Positions 52,584 to 60,491 of a stretch of 64,000 nucleotides of DNA are shown piece after piece. The stretch lies in contig WTBR01000212.1 of assembly GCA_013138975.1 (NCBI GenBank), positions 1 to 64,000 on the forward strand. Reading direction: 5' to 3'. The translations under genes and the position numbers were made by a program. This DNA comes from Bacteroidales bacterium. GTDB lineage: Bacteria > Bacteroidota > Bacteroidia > Bacteroidales > UBA12077. The first letter of the stretch is position 1. Each line of letters starts with the position of its first letter. The notes under the pieces were generated by a model, which saw only the letters and a list, made by a program, of their open reading frames with translations, did no database searches and had not been told where the DNA came from.

Positions 52584-52961
52584 ATGGCATTCGATAATCA
52601 GCAAATATTTGAAATATCGCGTCAAAGGAAGTTTGTCAGGGCTTCATACAACAAGCTATTAATGAATTTGTCAAAGCTCCTCGTGGCTTTGGTGTTGATA
52701 TTTGGTTGAGAAAAGATGGAGTGAATTACTTTTTTGACACAAAAACTGTTCAATCAAACCTTGGGAGTTATACAAAATATTTCAACCAATTACTTAACTG
52801 ATATTCATATTTTTATGCACGGTTCCCAGCAAGTAGTGCTTCTGCTAGTATAGTATTTCCTTATAATCCATATGAAGAAGCTAATTTCTGGGATAAAACA
52901 ATTAGAAGAAGATGGAAATTTAGATGAATTAATCCAAGGTATATTTTATGGTAGAGACTAG
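52584..52961 (+). pseudogene. Decayed type II restriction endonuclease
   Basis: Protein-like sequence is split by lesions. From 52628 the frame reads FVKAPRGFGVDIWLRKDGVN, then YFFDTKTVQSNLGSYTKYFN up to QLLN, hits a TGA at 52799-52801 (where TGG for Trp would restore the line), and resumes YSYFYARFPASSASASIVFP and NPYEEANFWDKTIRR. A frameshift then moves it to GKQLEEDGNLDELIQGIFYG ending at 52961. The upstream part from an ATG at 52584 is in another frame. The D-I-W ... FFDTKT core is a PD-(D/E)XK nuclease motif; the pattern recalls TdeIII-like enzymes (from memory, low certainty). It is the presumed partner of the adjacent methyltransferase and is now inactive. Confidence 0.75.
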
Positions 52962-53073
52962 TCTTTGAATGACTGCCAAGGTATTAGTATTCTATTAACT
53001 ATTTCTATTAAAATAGAATTATTAAACAACAATACAAAGCATGTGATTCTAGTATTCTTCAGCTCACCCTATT

Positions 53074-53358
53074 CCCTGCTCGGCACTTCCGATAGCTACG
53101 GAACTCTGTATTTCTCTTTCTTTTCATGTTATGTAGCCTTCGAGAACCTCAGGCTACGTGCTTCATTTAAACATATTGCCATTTTGTTGATAGTCTATTA
53201 TTTCGCTAAAATATTGATTCTTATTCTTAGTGCAACTTTGAATATCTTTAGTGATCCTTTGTAGTATTGCTTTTAATACTATTTGACAAATTTGCCTTCA
53301 AGAGTACTTCGACAGAGTGGATATGCTCCATTTGTTGTTTTCTGTTCACAAAAAAAGG
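53074..53358. repeat. Long interspersed repeat, copy D
   Basis: From CCCTGCTCGG at 53074 it follows copies A-C: TCTGTATTTCT, the GTAGCCT ... AGGCTAC hairpin, AAACATATTGCC, TATTTCGC and GCTTTTAATACTATTTGACA. It continues past their end into CTTCGACAGAGTGGATATGC and TTTGTTGTTTTCTG, which is shared with 28645-28712. It stands 25 kb from the other copies, again next to accessory genes. Confidence 0.8.
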
Positions 53359-53435
53359 TATAATCCAATAAGCTTTAAACTTTGACTTTAGCTTAAGGTC
53401 TAAGATAAAACACCTATGACCTAAACACTTATAAT

Positions 53436-53609
53436 ATGTTTATTAATTACCTCAAAATAGCTTTTCAAAGCTTCTGGAAACAAGGAATTTACACAATCAT
53501 TAATATTATAGACCTATTAATTGGAATTGCTTGTTTCATTGGAATTAATGCAAAAGCATATTTCGCAGCAAGGAAAAATCCGGTCGATTCAATTCGATAC
53601 GAATACTAA
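53436..53609 (+). pseudogene. Collapsed ABC-transporter permease (FtsX/MacB-type) remnant
   Basis: The 57-codon ORF reads as two ends of one family joined together. The N-terminus MFINYLKIAFQSFWKQGIYT followed by IINIIDLLIGIACF is the usual start and first membrane helix of FtsX-like permeases. The C-terminus ARKNPVDSIRYEY is the usual last line (NPVxSLRxE). About 700 or more residues expected between them are missing, so an internal deletion is inferred. It may still encode a single-helix peptide. Confidence 0.6.
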
Positions 53610-53622
53610 ATAAATCTAACAT

Positions 53623-53697
53623 ATGGCAAAACCTGATAATAAAAAGAAAAGCACTAAAGATGTTGAGTTTTTATTAAAAAATTATAAACACAAATAA
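53623..53697 (+). CDS. Possible 24-residue basic peptide
   Basis: ATG at 53623 opens MAKPDNKKKSTKDVEFLLKN and ends YKHK before TAA. It is only 13 bp after the permease remnant. Lysine-rich, no known family. It may be chance in AT-rich DNA. Confidence 0.25.
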   Translation: MAKPDNKKKSTKDVEFLLKNYKHK

Positions 53698-53868
53698 AAT
53701 TCAATAGATCAATTGTTTAAATTCGTAACAATCGATTTGATTATTAAATATTAGAATTTAAAATTCATTTGTAATTTATTATTTGTAATTTGTTTTTTTT
53801 AACTAAAGCTTTATCGTACTTAAATAAATAAATTTAATTGTATTTTTTTCACACTCAATTATTAACCC

Positions 53869-54561
53869 ATGAAATTTACTAAACCCCTAATTCACGGTCG
53901 ATTCATAAAGCGATATAAACGTTTTTTAGCAGATATAATTCTCGATTCCGGAGAAACCATAACTGCTCATTGCACCAATTCAGGCACCATGAAAAGCTGC
54001 CTTGAAGACAATGCCGAAGTTTATTTAACCCCTGTTGATGATCCAAAACGTAAAACCAAATTTACCTGGGAAATGATTAAAATTAATGGCGATTGGGTTG
54101 GAATAAATACAGGAAATCCAAACAAATTAGCATTTGAAGCCATTAAAAATAACGAAATTGAAAAGCTAAAAGGATATACTGAAGTAAAACGCGAAGTAAA
54201 ATTTGAAGATAGCCGTTTTGATGTAATGGCAAAAAACGAATCGGAAACATGCTTTATTGAGGTTAAAAATTGCACATTAAAAGAAGGCAATTATGTTCTT
54301 TTTCCCGATGCAGTTACAAGCCGTGGTAAAAAACATTTGGAAACCCTCACAAAAGTTAAAGAACAAGGTATGCGAGCCGTCATGCTATATATTATTCAAC
54401 GTACCGATGTTGAAAAATTTGCAACTGCTAAAGAAATTGATCCCGTATACGCTGAAAGCTTAAAAAAAGCATACGAAAAAGGAGTAGAAATCATTACTAT
54501 TCAAGCTAAAGTTACACCCGAAAAAATTGAATTAGTAAAAGAAATACCTTTTGAGATTTAA
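53869..54561 (+). CDS. sfsA: SfsA family DNA/RNA nuclease
   Basis: The 230-aa protein has the SfsA layout: an OB-like N-terminus (about 1-80, with GRFIKRYKRFLADI and HCTNSGTM) and a nuclease-like C-terminal domain with FEDSRFDVMAKNESETCFIEVKN, where D and E-x-K match the PD-(D/E)XK active site, then FPDAVTSRGKKHLETL. SfsA was named for sugar fermentation stimulation but its E. coli member is reported to have nuclease activity. The gene stands alone; length and start are normal for the family. Confidence 0.93.
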   Translation: MKFTKPLIHGRFIKRYKRFLADIILDSGETITAHCTNSGTMKSCLEDNAEVYLTPVDDPKRKTKFTWEMIKINGDWVGINTGNPNKLAFEAIKNNEIEKLKGYTEVKREVKFEDSRFDVMAKNESETCFIEVKNCTLKEGNYVLFPDAVTSRGKKHLETLTKVKEQGMRAVMLYIIQRTDVEKFATAKEIDPVYAESLKKAYEKGVEIITIQAKVTPEKIELVKEIPFEI

Positions 54562-54799
54562 CTAAAATTTTATCCACAGAATTTGTGCTGTGAGATAATA
54601 ATTAACCTGTTTTTGAAGTAAAGCTCCAAATAACAAAATTTAAATAACAAATAAATCCTAAAACTCAATTTTCAAGATCTCAAAAAAAACCAATATTCAT
54701 TTAAAAATCAATTGTTTGAGATATTTGAATTTGATTATTGTATATTATTTGAGTTTTGAATTTTGTAATTTCATTTACTATGAAGAATAAAAACTCAAA

Positions 54800-55903
54800 T
54801 TATCTTCCTACTTTATATTCAACAAACTCATATTTCTGATTACGTAATTGAGGAGTAAATCCTGCCTCTCGAATTGCTTTTTGAATACCCTCTGCATCAA
54901 ATTTATAATCGGCTCCGGCAGATGAAACAACATTTTCTTCAATCATAATTGATCCAAAATCGTTAGCTCCGGCATGCAAGCATATTTGTGCCACATCCTT
55001 TCCAACCGTTAACCACGAAGCCTGAATATTTATTACATTAGGTAGCATTATCCTACTAATAGCAATTGTTCTAATATATTCTTCTGAACTAACCTGATTT
55101 GTTACTCCTAATTCCTTTTGCAGTACAGTATCTTCATCTTGATATGGCCATGGAATAAAAGCCAAAAATCCCGGTGACGATTCCAGCTTTTCTGATTGTA
55201 CAGTTCTAATTGCAATTAAATGCTCAATCCTCTCCTTCATAGTTTCAACATGTCCAAACATCATAGTTGCAGAAGTAAGTACATTCAATTTATGCGCTTC
55301 ACGCATCACATCAAGCCACTGCTGCGTATTGGCTTTACCGGGAGAAATACTTTTTCGAACACGATCACATAATATCTCGGCTCCGGCACCCGGCAAACTA
55401 TCAAGTCCCGAATTAATTAATGCTTCTAAAATTTCTTTGTATGATTTCTTTTCTAATCGTGCTAAATGCACAATTTCTGGAGGCCCTAAAGCATGCAATT
55501 TTAAATTCGGATACAAGGATTTTAATTCACTAAAGAGATCTGTATAAAAACCAAGTTTCAGCTTTGGATGTAAACCTCCTTGCAATAATACCTGACTACC
55601 ACCTAATCTAAAAAGTTCATCAATCTTTACTTTATACTCATCAATACTTGTTACGTAAACACTTTTATCATTAGGCTTTTTGTAAAAATTACAAAACTTG
55701 CATTGCGAAACACAGGCATCAGTAATATTTACATTCCTATCAATTTGCCAGGTAACTATATTATCCTGCTTTTTAATTTGACGTAATTGATTCCCAATAA
55801 AAATCAATTCTTCTAAAGGAGCATTTTCATACAACAAAAGACCTTCGTCAATTGTTAAAAACTCTAGGTTTAATGCTTTTTTATATAAATCTTTTAATAT
55901 CAT
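54800..55903 (-). CDS. mqnC: Cyclic dehypoxanthinyl futalosine synthase, radical SAM
   Basis: A radical SAM enzyme of the futalosine route to menaquinone. It cyclises dehypoxanthinyl futalosine. I chose the ATG at 55903 (MILKDLYKKALN, 367 aa); an upstream in-frame start would add a hydrophobic stretch not found in the family. The cluster motif is C64, C68, C71 in DACVSQCKFC, preceded by TWQIDRNVNIT. GGLHP, the PGAGAEILCDRVR line and HAGANDFGSIMIEENV are typical of MqnC. The other mqn genes are not in the window. It shows that this organism uses the futalosine pathway in place of the classical Men route. Confidence 0.9.
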   Translation of the reverse strand: MILKDLYKKALNLEFLTIDEGLLLYENAPLEELIFIGNQLRQIKKQDNIVTWQIDRNVNITDACVSQCKFCNFYKKPNDKSVYVTSIDEYKVKIDELFRLGGSQVLLQGGLHPKLKLGFYTDLFSELKSLYPNLKLHALGPPEIVHLARLEKKSYKEILEALINSGLDSLPGAGAEILCDRVRKSISPGKANTQQWLDVMREAHKLNVLTSATMMFGHVETMKERIEHLIAIRTVQSEKLESSPGFLAFIPWPYQDEDTVLQKELGVTNQVSSEEYIRTIAISRIMLPNVINIQASWLTVGKDVAQICLHAGANDFGSIMIEENVVSSAGADYKFDAEGIQKAIREAGFTPQLRNQKYEFVEYKVGR

Positions 55904-56051
55904 GTCGATTAAATTGATCACAAAAATAAATAAATAAAACACGTTTCTTATATATAATACCATTAACTATTTAATATGACATATTAATAAAACCATTTCA
56001 TTGATGGTTCTATTTAATTAACTTTACAATTCAAATTAAAATAAGTTTAAA

Positions 56052-57485
56052 ATGAATATAAAAATATCTAAAACTACAGACATTCAGGTAGATTTACCTG
56101 TAATATATTTAGCAAAAGATGAAAATGATTTAAAAGATTTTTCGTTTTTGCCAAGTGAATTTGAGTATATCAAAAAACAAGCTTCGGACAAGAAAAAAAC
56201 GGTAAAAATTAATTCGTATTATAAATGGTCGTACATACAATGGATTGATACTGAAATAGAAGAGAATAAAATTAAAGAAAAACTGAGAAGAGCAGCCGGT
56301 TCCTTATACGATATTTTAAAAGAAAATAAACATGAAGAAATTGTAATTGTTGATTTAAGCAAAAACGCTGAATATGCAATTGCTTATTTAGAAGGAATTG
56401 CTTTAAGCCATTATCAGTTTTTAAAATACTTTACAAAAGACGATGAAAAGAAAAATCATTTAAAGGAAATATTCATTCATAGTCCAAATGTAAGAAACGA
56501 TCAAATTGAAGAACTACTTCTTTTGAATGAATCGATCACTTACACTAAAGATTTAGTAAATGAGCCTGTTTCTTTTTTAAACACCGAACAATTTTCACAA
56601 GAAATTGTAGAACTTGGATCGAAAGCCGGATTTGAAGTAGAAGTATTCAATAAAAAGAAAATAGAATCGTTAAAATTGAATGGATTATTGGCTGTAAATA
56701 AAGGAAGTATTGATCCTCCTGCATTTTCAGTTTTGACATGGAAACCGGAAAATGCAGTTAATAAAAAGCCTTATATATTAGTTGGTAAAGGAGTAGTTTA
56801 TGATACGGGTGGAGTAAATATTAAACCCGGTAGCTATATGGATACAATGAAATCTGATATGGCAGGTGCTGCAGCTGTTGTTGGTACTTTTCATGCAATT
56901 GCAAAATCAAAAACTCCGATATATATTATTGGTTTAATACCAATTACAGATAATCGACCAAATGCTAATGCTTATGTTCCGGATGATATAATAACAATGC
57001 ACAGTGGAGCTACTGTAGAGGTTAAAAATACAGATGCAGAAGGTAGATTAATATTAGCCGATGCCTTAAGCTTTGCTCAAAAATACAATCCTGAGTTAGT
57101 TATTGATCTCGCAACTTTAACCGGATCTGCTGCTGCAGCTATTGGTGACTTAGGAATAGTGGCAATGAACAATATAAAAGATAATAAATTTAAGCAACTG
57201 CAAGAGGCAGGAGAAAGAGTTTATGAACGTATTGTTGAATTTCCAATCTGGGATGAATATGAAGATATGTTAAAATCAGAAATCGCAGATATAAAAAATC
57301 TGGGAGGAAGTGTAGCAGGAGCAATAACAGCAGCCAAATTCCTTGAACATTTTACCAATTATCCTTGGATACATTTGGACATTGCAGGCCCTGCATTTCT
57401 TACAAAAAATGATAATTACAGAGGAATAGGTGCAACTGCCACAGGTGTCCGTTTACTTTTCGATTTTTTCAAAAATCAATTGTAA
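56052..57485 (+). CDS. pepA: M17 leucyl aminopeptidase
   Basis: A cytosolic two-zinc aminopeptidase of 477 aa that frees N-terminal residues from peptides. The C-terminal catalytic domain keeps the metal ligands and catalytic residues: K246 and D251 (VGKGVVYDTGG), K258, D269 (SDMAGAAAV), and D328, E330, R332 in NTDAEGRL. The N-terminal domain (about 1-160) is divergent. It is transcribed divergently from mqnC, 150 bp away. It would complete the breakdown of dipeptides released by the S46 peptidases, although it is not in the same operon. Symbol used in the general M17 sense. Confidence 0.92.
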   Translation: MNIKISKTTDIQVDLPVIYLAKDENDLKDFSFLPSEFEYIKKQASDKKKTVKINSYYKWSYIQWIDTEIEENKIKEKLRRAAGSLYDILKENKHEEIVIVDLSKNAEYAIAYLEGIALSHYQFLKYFTKDDEKKNHLKEIFIHSPNVRNDQIEELLLLNESITYTKDLVNEPVSFLNTEQFSQEIVELGSKAGFEVEVFNKKKIESLKLNGLLAVNKGSIDPPAFSVLTWKPENAVNKKPYILVGKGVVYDTGGVNIKPGSYMDTMKSDMAGAAAVVGTFHAIAKSKTPIYIIGLIPITDNRPNANAYVPDDIITMHSGATVEVKNTDAEGRLILADALSFAQKYNPELVIDLATLTGSAAAAIGDLGIVAMNNIKDNKFKQLQEAGERVYERIVEFPIWDEYEDMLKSEIADIKNLGGSVAGAITAAKFLEHFTNYPWIHLDIAGPAFLTKNDNYRGIGATATGVRLLFDFFKNQL

Positions 57486-57601
57486 ATTAAACGGACTACC
57501 TCATTGCAAGCAGACGAGGTATCAACAAAAAATTTCAATTTAATTACGTCCGAAGGCTAAGGAATAAGACACAATAAAGATCCCTCGACTTCGCTCAGGA
57601 T

Positions 57602-57656
57602 CAGTTCAACTATATACTTTCAGTTCACTATCGTTCCTGAAATTATAGTTTCACTG
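57602..57656. repeat. Long imperfect hairpin downstream of the aminopeptidase gene
   Basis: CAGTTCAACTATA (57602-57614) pairs with TATAGTTTCACTG (57644-57656), and inside it TTTCAG (57618-57623) pairs with CTGAAA (57637-57642). It follows a CCTCGACTTCGCTCAGGATC word of the sort seen in Bacteroidota interspersed repeats. It lies about 115 bp past the aminopeptidase stop and may serve as a transcript end. Confidence 0.5.
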
Positions 57657-57686
57657 ATTTAAATCAATTATTCAAAATATTATCCT

Positions 57687-57694
57687 TAATTTTG
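57687..57694 (+). promoter_or_regulatory. Possible -7 box of pdxA
   Basis: TAATTTTG fits TAnnTTTG, 43 bases before the pdxA start. No TTG is found at the expected distance upstream, so this is tentative. Confidence 0.4.
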
Positions 57695-57737
57695 TTTCTT
57701 AACTAAGAAAATAGTTTGACTATAAAAAACACAATAT

Positions 57738-58799
57738 ATGATTCAGAATAAAATAGTTGTAGGCATATCTCACGGTGATATTAATGGCGTGAGTTACGAA
57801 GTTATTATTAAATCCTTAATGGATAACAGAATATTTGATTTTTGTGTTCCTATTGTTTATGGATCAGCAAAAGTTGCTGCATACCATCGAAAAGCATTAA
57901 ACATTACAAACTTTAGCTTTAATAATATTAAATCAGCAGATGAAGCGAATGTAAAGAGAGCAAATATTATAAACTGCTTAGATGATAATATTCGCGTTGA
58001 ATTAGGAAAATCGACGAATATTGCTGGAGAATCTTCATTAATATCTTTAGAAAATGCTGTTAAAGATTTAAAAGACGGTAAGATTGATGTTTTAGTAACC
58101 GCTCCAATAAATAAAGACAATGTACAATCGGAAAAATTTAATTTCCCCGGACATACGGAATACCTGACCAATGAATCTAATTCTAAAGAATCATTAATGT
58201 TAATGGTAAGTGAGAATTTAAAAATTGGTGTAGTTACAACACATTTACCTTTAAATAAAGTTTGTGAAGCAATAACAGAAGAAGCGATTTTAAGCAAACT
58301 TCGAATAATGAATAAAAGCTTGATTCAAGATTTTAGAATACGAAAACCTAAAATTGCTGTATTAGGGTTAAATCCGCATGCCGGAGATAATGGACTATTA
58401 GGAACCGAAGAAATTGACATTATAATTCCTACACTGAATAAAGCAAAAGAAGAAGGTATATTAGCTCTTGGACCTTATCCTGCAGATGGTTTCTTCGGCA
58501 GTGACAATTTTAAGAAATTCGATGCAATTCTGGCTATGTATCACGATCAGGGTTTAACCCCATTTAAAGCATTAGCTTTTAATTCTGGTATCAATTATAC
58601 TGCTGGATTAGATTTCATTAGAACTTCACCCGGACACGGAACAGCTTTTGAACTTGCCGGTTTAGGTCAAGCTTCTGAAGTTTCATTTAGAAATGCAATT
58701 TACCAAGCTTGCGATATTTTTAGAAATAGAACCGAATATAAAGAAATCAGTAAAAATCCTCTGCAACAACATGAGGTATCAGATATAGAGTCTGACTAA
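57738..58799 (+). CDS. pdxA: 4-hydroxythreonine-4-phosphate dehydrogenase
   Basis: The 353-aa cytosolic enzyme oxidises 4-phosphohydroxy-L-threonine in the DXP-dependent route to pyridoxal phosphate. Family motifs are complete: GISHGDINGVSYEVI at the N-terminus, TAPINKDN, FPGHTEYL (metal His), LGLNPHAGDNG, AMYHDQGLTPFK (metal His) and TSPGHGTAFELAG. The gene has its own possible promoter and a strong terminator, so it is transcribed alone. Length is normal for PdxA (about 330-360 aa). Confidence 0.95.
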   Translation: MIQNKIVVGISHGDINGVSYEVIIKSLMDNRIFDFCVPIVYGSAKVAAYHRKALNITNFSFNNIKSADEANVKRANIINCLDDNIRVELGKSTNIAGESSLISLENAVKDLKDGKIDVLVTAPINKDNVQSEKFNFPGHTEYLTNESNSKESLMLMVSENLKIGVVTTHLPLNKVCEAITEEAILSKLRIMNKSLIQDFRIRKPKIAVLGLNPHAGDNGLLGTEEIDIIIPTLNKAKEEGILALGPYPADGFFGSDNFKKFDAILAMYHDQGLTPFKALAFNSGINYTAGLDFIRTSPGHGTAFELAGLGQASEVSFRNAIYQACDIFRNRTEYKEISKNPLQQHEVSDIESD

Positions 58800-58818
58800 A
58801 AAATAATCATTGAATATG

Positions 58819-58851
58819 AAAAAAGGGTGACTCACAGTTCACCCTTTTTTT
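58819..58851 (+). terminator. Rho-independent terminator of pdxA
   Basis: AAAGGGTGA and TTCACCCTT form an 8-9 bp GC-containing stem with a short loop, followed by a run of T. It lies about 20 bp past the pdxA stop. Confidence 0.88.
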
Positions 58852-58923
58852 ATTGATGTTATACAACATATTTATCGAAAATTTATAATAACCTAAGCTA
58901 TACCTTATTGGCAAATAATTTAG

Positions 58924-58931
58924 TAGATTTG
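58924..58931 (+). promoter_or_regulatory. -7 box of the malic enzyme gene
   Basis: TAGATTTG is a perfect TAnnTTTG box; only a weak TTA lies where the -33 TTG would be expected. The start codon lies about 50 bases downstream. Confidence 0.5.
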
Positions 58932-58973
58932 TTAGCATACAAACTAAACAAAAAAAACTAAACATTTAAATTC

Positions 58974-58978
58974 GGAGG
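58974..58978 (+). promoter_or_regulatory. Strong Shine-Dalgarno site of the malic enzyme gene
   Basis: GGAGG four bases before the ATG at 58983. Other genes in this window mostly start behind A/T-rich leaders without such a site, so it stands out and fixes the start codon. Confidence 0.6.
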
Positions 58979-58982
58979 TATT

Positions 58983-60437
58983 ATGTCTAAAATTGATCTT
59001 TCCTTAAACAATCTTGATGCGTTATTCCCTGAAGATTTTACTCAGGAACAAATTGCCAAAGCCAAAACTGTTTTTCTAAAAGAATTAGCTTTTTCGAGTC
59101 ATAAATTCTTTGGCGGAAAAATGCAAACCCTTCCTAAAGCAGGAATTTATGGTTTCAACTGGTTTAATGTCTATTACACACCCGGTGTTTCAAAAGTATC
59201 TACCTCAATTCGCGATAATAACGATACTTCTTTCGAATTATCAAATCGTGGTAATATGGTTGCAGTTGTTTCAGACTCAACACGTGTTTTAGGCGATGGA
59301 GATTGCACCCCTCCCGGAGGATTAGGTGTTATGGAAGGAAAAGCTTACTTGATGAAATATCTTGCAGGTGTTGATGCTGTTGCATTATGTGTCGACAGCT
59401 ATAACGATAAAGGAGAACATGATCCTGATAAAATTATCGAATTTGTAAAAATGTTACAACCAAGTTTTGGCGCTGTAAACCTTGAAGATATATCACAACC
59501 AAACTGCTATAAAGTTTTAGATACCTTAAGAGAAGAATGTGACATTCCTGTTTGGCATGATGACGCTCAAGGTACAGGTTCTGTAACTTTAGCCGGATTA
59601 ATTAATGCCTTAAGAATTGTAAAAAAAGATATAAACGATATTAAAGTTGTTATGTATGGTGCAGGAGCATCAAATGCTACAATTGCTCGTTTAATTATAC
59701 AAGCTGGAGCCGATCCTAAGAAAATGATCATGTTTGACTCTAAAGGAAGTTTACATAAAGATCGTGAAGATATAAAAGCTGATTCTAGATTCTATCGTAA
59801 ATGGGAACTTTGCCAAAAAACAAATCCAAATAAGATTGACAACGTACTTGAAGCTTGTAAAGATGCTGATGTGTTAATAGCATTAAGTAAACCGGGACCA
59901 GATACTGTTAAGCCGGAATGGATAAAAAACATGGGTACTAAACCTATTGTTTTTGCTTGTGCAAATCCTGTTCCTGAAATATATCCTTATGCAGCAAAAG
60001 AAGCAGGAGCATATATTGTAGCTACCGGTCGTGGAGATTTTCCAAATCAAGTAAATAATTCATTAGGATTTCCCGGAATTCTAAAAGGTGCATTACTGGT
60101 TCAAGCACGTAAAATAACAGATGAAATGGCTATTGTTGCAGCATATTCAATGGCTAATTATGCTCAAAGGAAAGGCATAAACCCAGATAATATAATGCCT
60201 AAAATGGACGACACTGACGTGTTTGCTCACGAAGCTGCCGATGTGGCCATGGAAGCAATCAAGAATGGCGTTGCCCGGTTAGAAATGACATGGGACGAGG
60301 TATTTAATCGTACAATGGAAGATATAAAACAAACCAGAGGAACAATTGATATGATGATGGAAAAGAATTTTATTCCTAAACCAGATGTTAAAATGCTTGA
60401 AGATGCATTAAAAGTAGCAGTTGATTCAGTAAAATAA
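58983..60437 (+). CDS. Malic enzyme (oxaloacetate-decarboxylating malate dehydrogenase), short form
   Basis: Converts malate to pyruvate and CO2 with reduction of NAD(P). The 484-aa protein has the N-terminal malic domain (YGFNWFNVYYTPGVSKVS, then VSDSTRVLGDGDCTPPGGLGVMEGKA split by metal and substrate residues) and the NAD-binding domain (VWHDDAQGTGSVTLAGL, VVMYGAGASNATIARLI, FACANPVPEIYPYAA). It lacks the C-terminal phosphotransacetylase-like domain found in the long MaeB form. It has its own promoter, a strong ribosome-binding site and a shared terminator. Cofactor preference cannot be decided by eye. Confidence 0.93.
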   Translation: MSKIDLSLNNLDALFPEDFTQEQIAKAKTVFLKELAFSSHKFFGGKMQTLPKAGIYGFNWFNVYYTPGVSKVSTSIRDNNDTSFELSNRGNMVAVVSDSTRVLGDGDCTPPGGLGVMEGKAYLMKYLAGVDAVALCVDSYNDKGEHDPDKIIEFVKMLQPSFGAVNLEDISQPNCYKVLDTLREECDIPVWHDDAQGTGSVTLAGLINALRIVKKDINDIKVVMYGAGASNATIARLIIQAGADPKKMIMFDSKGSLHKDREDIKADSRFYRKWELCQKTNPNKIDNVLEACKDADVLIALSKPGPDTVKPEWIKNMGTKPIVFACANPVPEIYPYAAKEAGAYIVATGRGDFPNQVNNSLGFPGILKGALLVQARKITDEMAIVAAYSMANYAQRKGINPDNIMPKMDDTDVFAHEAADVAMEAIKNGVARLEMTWDEVFNRTMEDIKQTRGTIDMMMEKNFIPKPDVKMLEDALKVAVDSVK

Positions 60438-60458
60438 CCATCAGTTATAATATATATT

Positions 60459-60491
60459 AAATAGAGTGATCCAATATCACTCTATTTTTTT
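60459..60491. terminator. Bidirectional terminator between convergent genes
   Basis: AATAGAGTGAT and ATCACTCTATT form a perfect 11-bp stem with a 5-base loop. T-runs follow on the plus strand, and the protease gene arrives from the other side with its TAG stop inside the stem (60482-60484). Confidence 0.8.

Larger units (their letters stand above)
52962..53868. other. Gene-poor gap with repeat copy D and a permease remnant
   Basis: Between the restriction remnant and sfsA I see repeat copy D, a 57-codon permease remnant and a 24-codon ORF, each listed separately. The rest is AT-rich and shows no further feature. The stretch 53700-53868 should hold the sfsA promoter, not resolved. Confidence 0.5.

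Noticed and set aside
52959..52978. Third copy of the stop-codon element at the end of the restriction remnant
   Set aside because: Only TAGTCTTTG matches; the body and the opposite terminal repeat are missing, so chance cannot be excluded.
52965..53264. 99-aa plus-strand ORF after the restriction remnant
   Set aside because: Most of it is repeat copy D, whose frame is not open in copies A-C.
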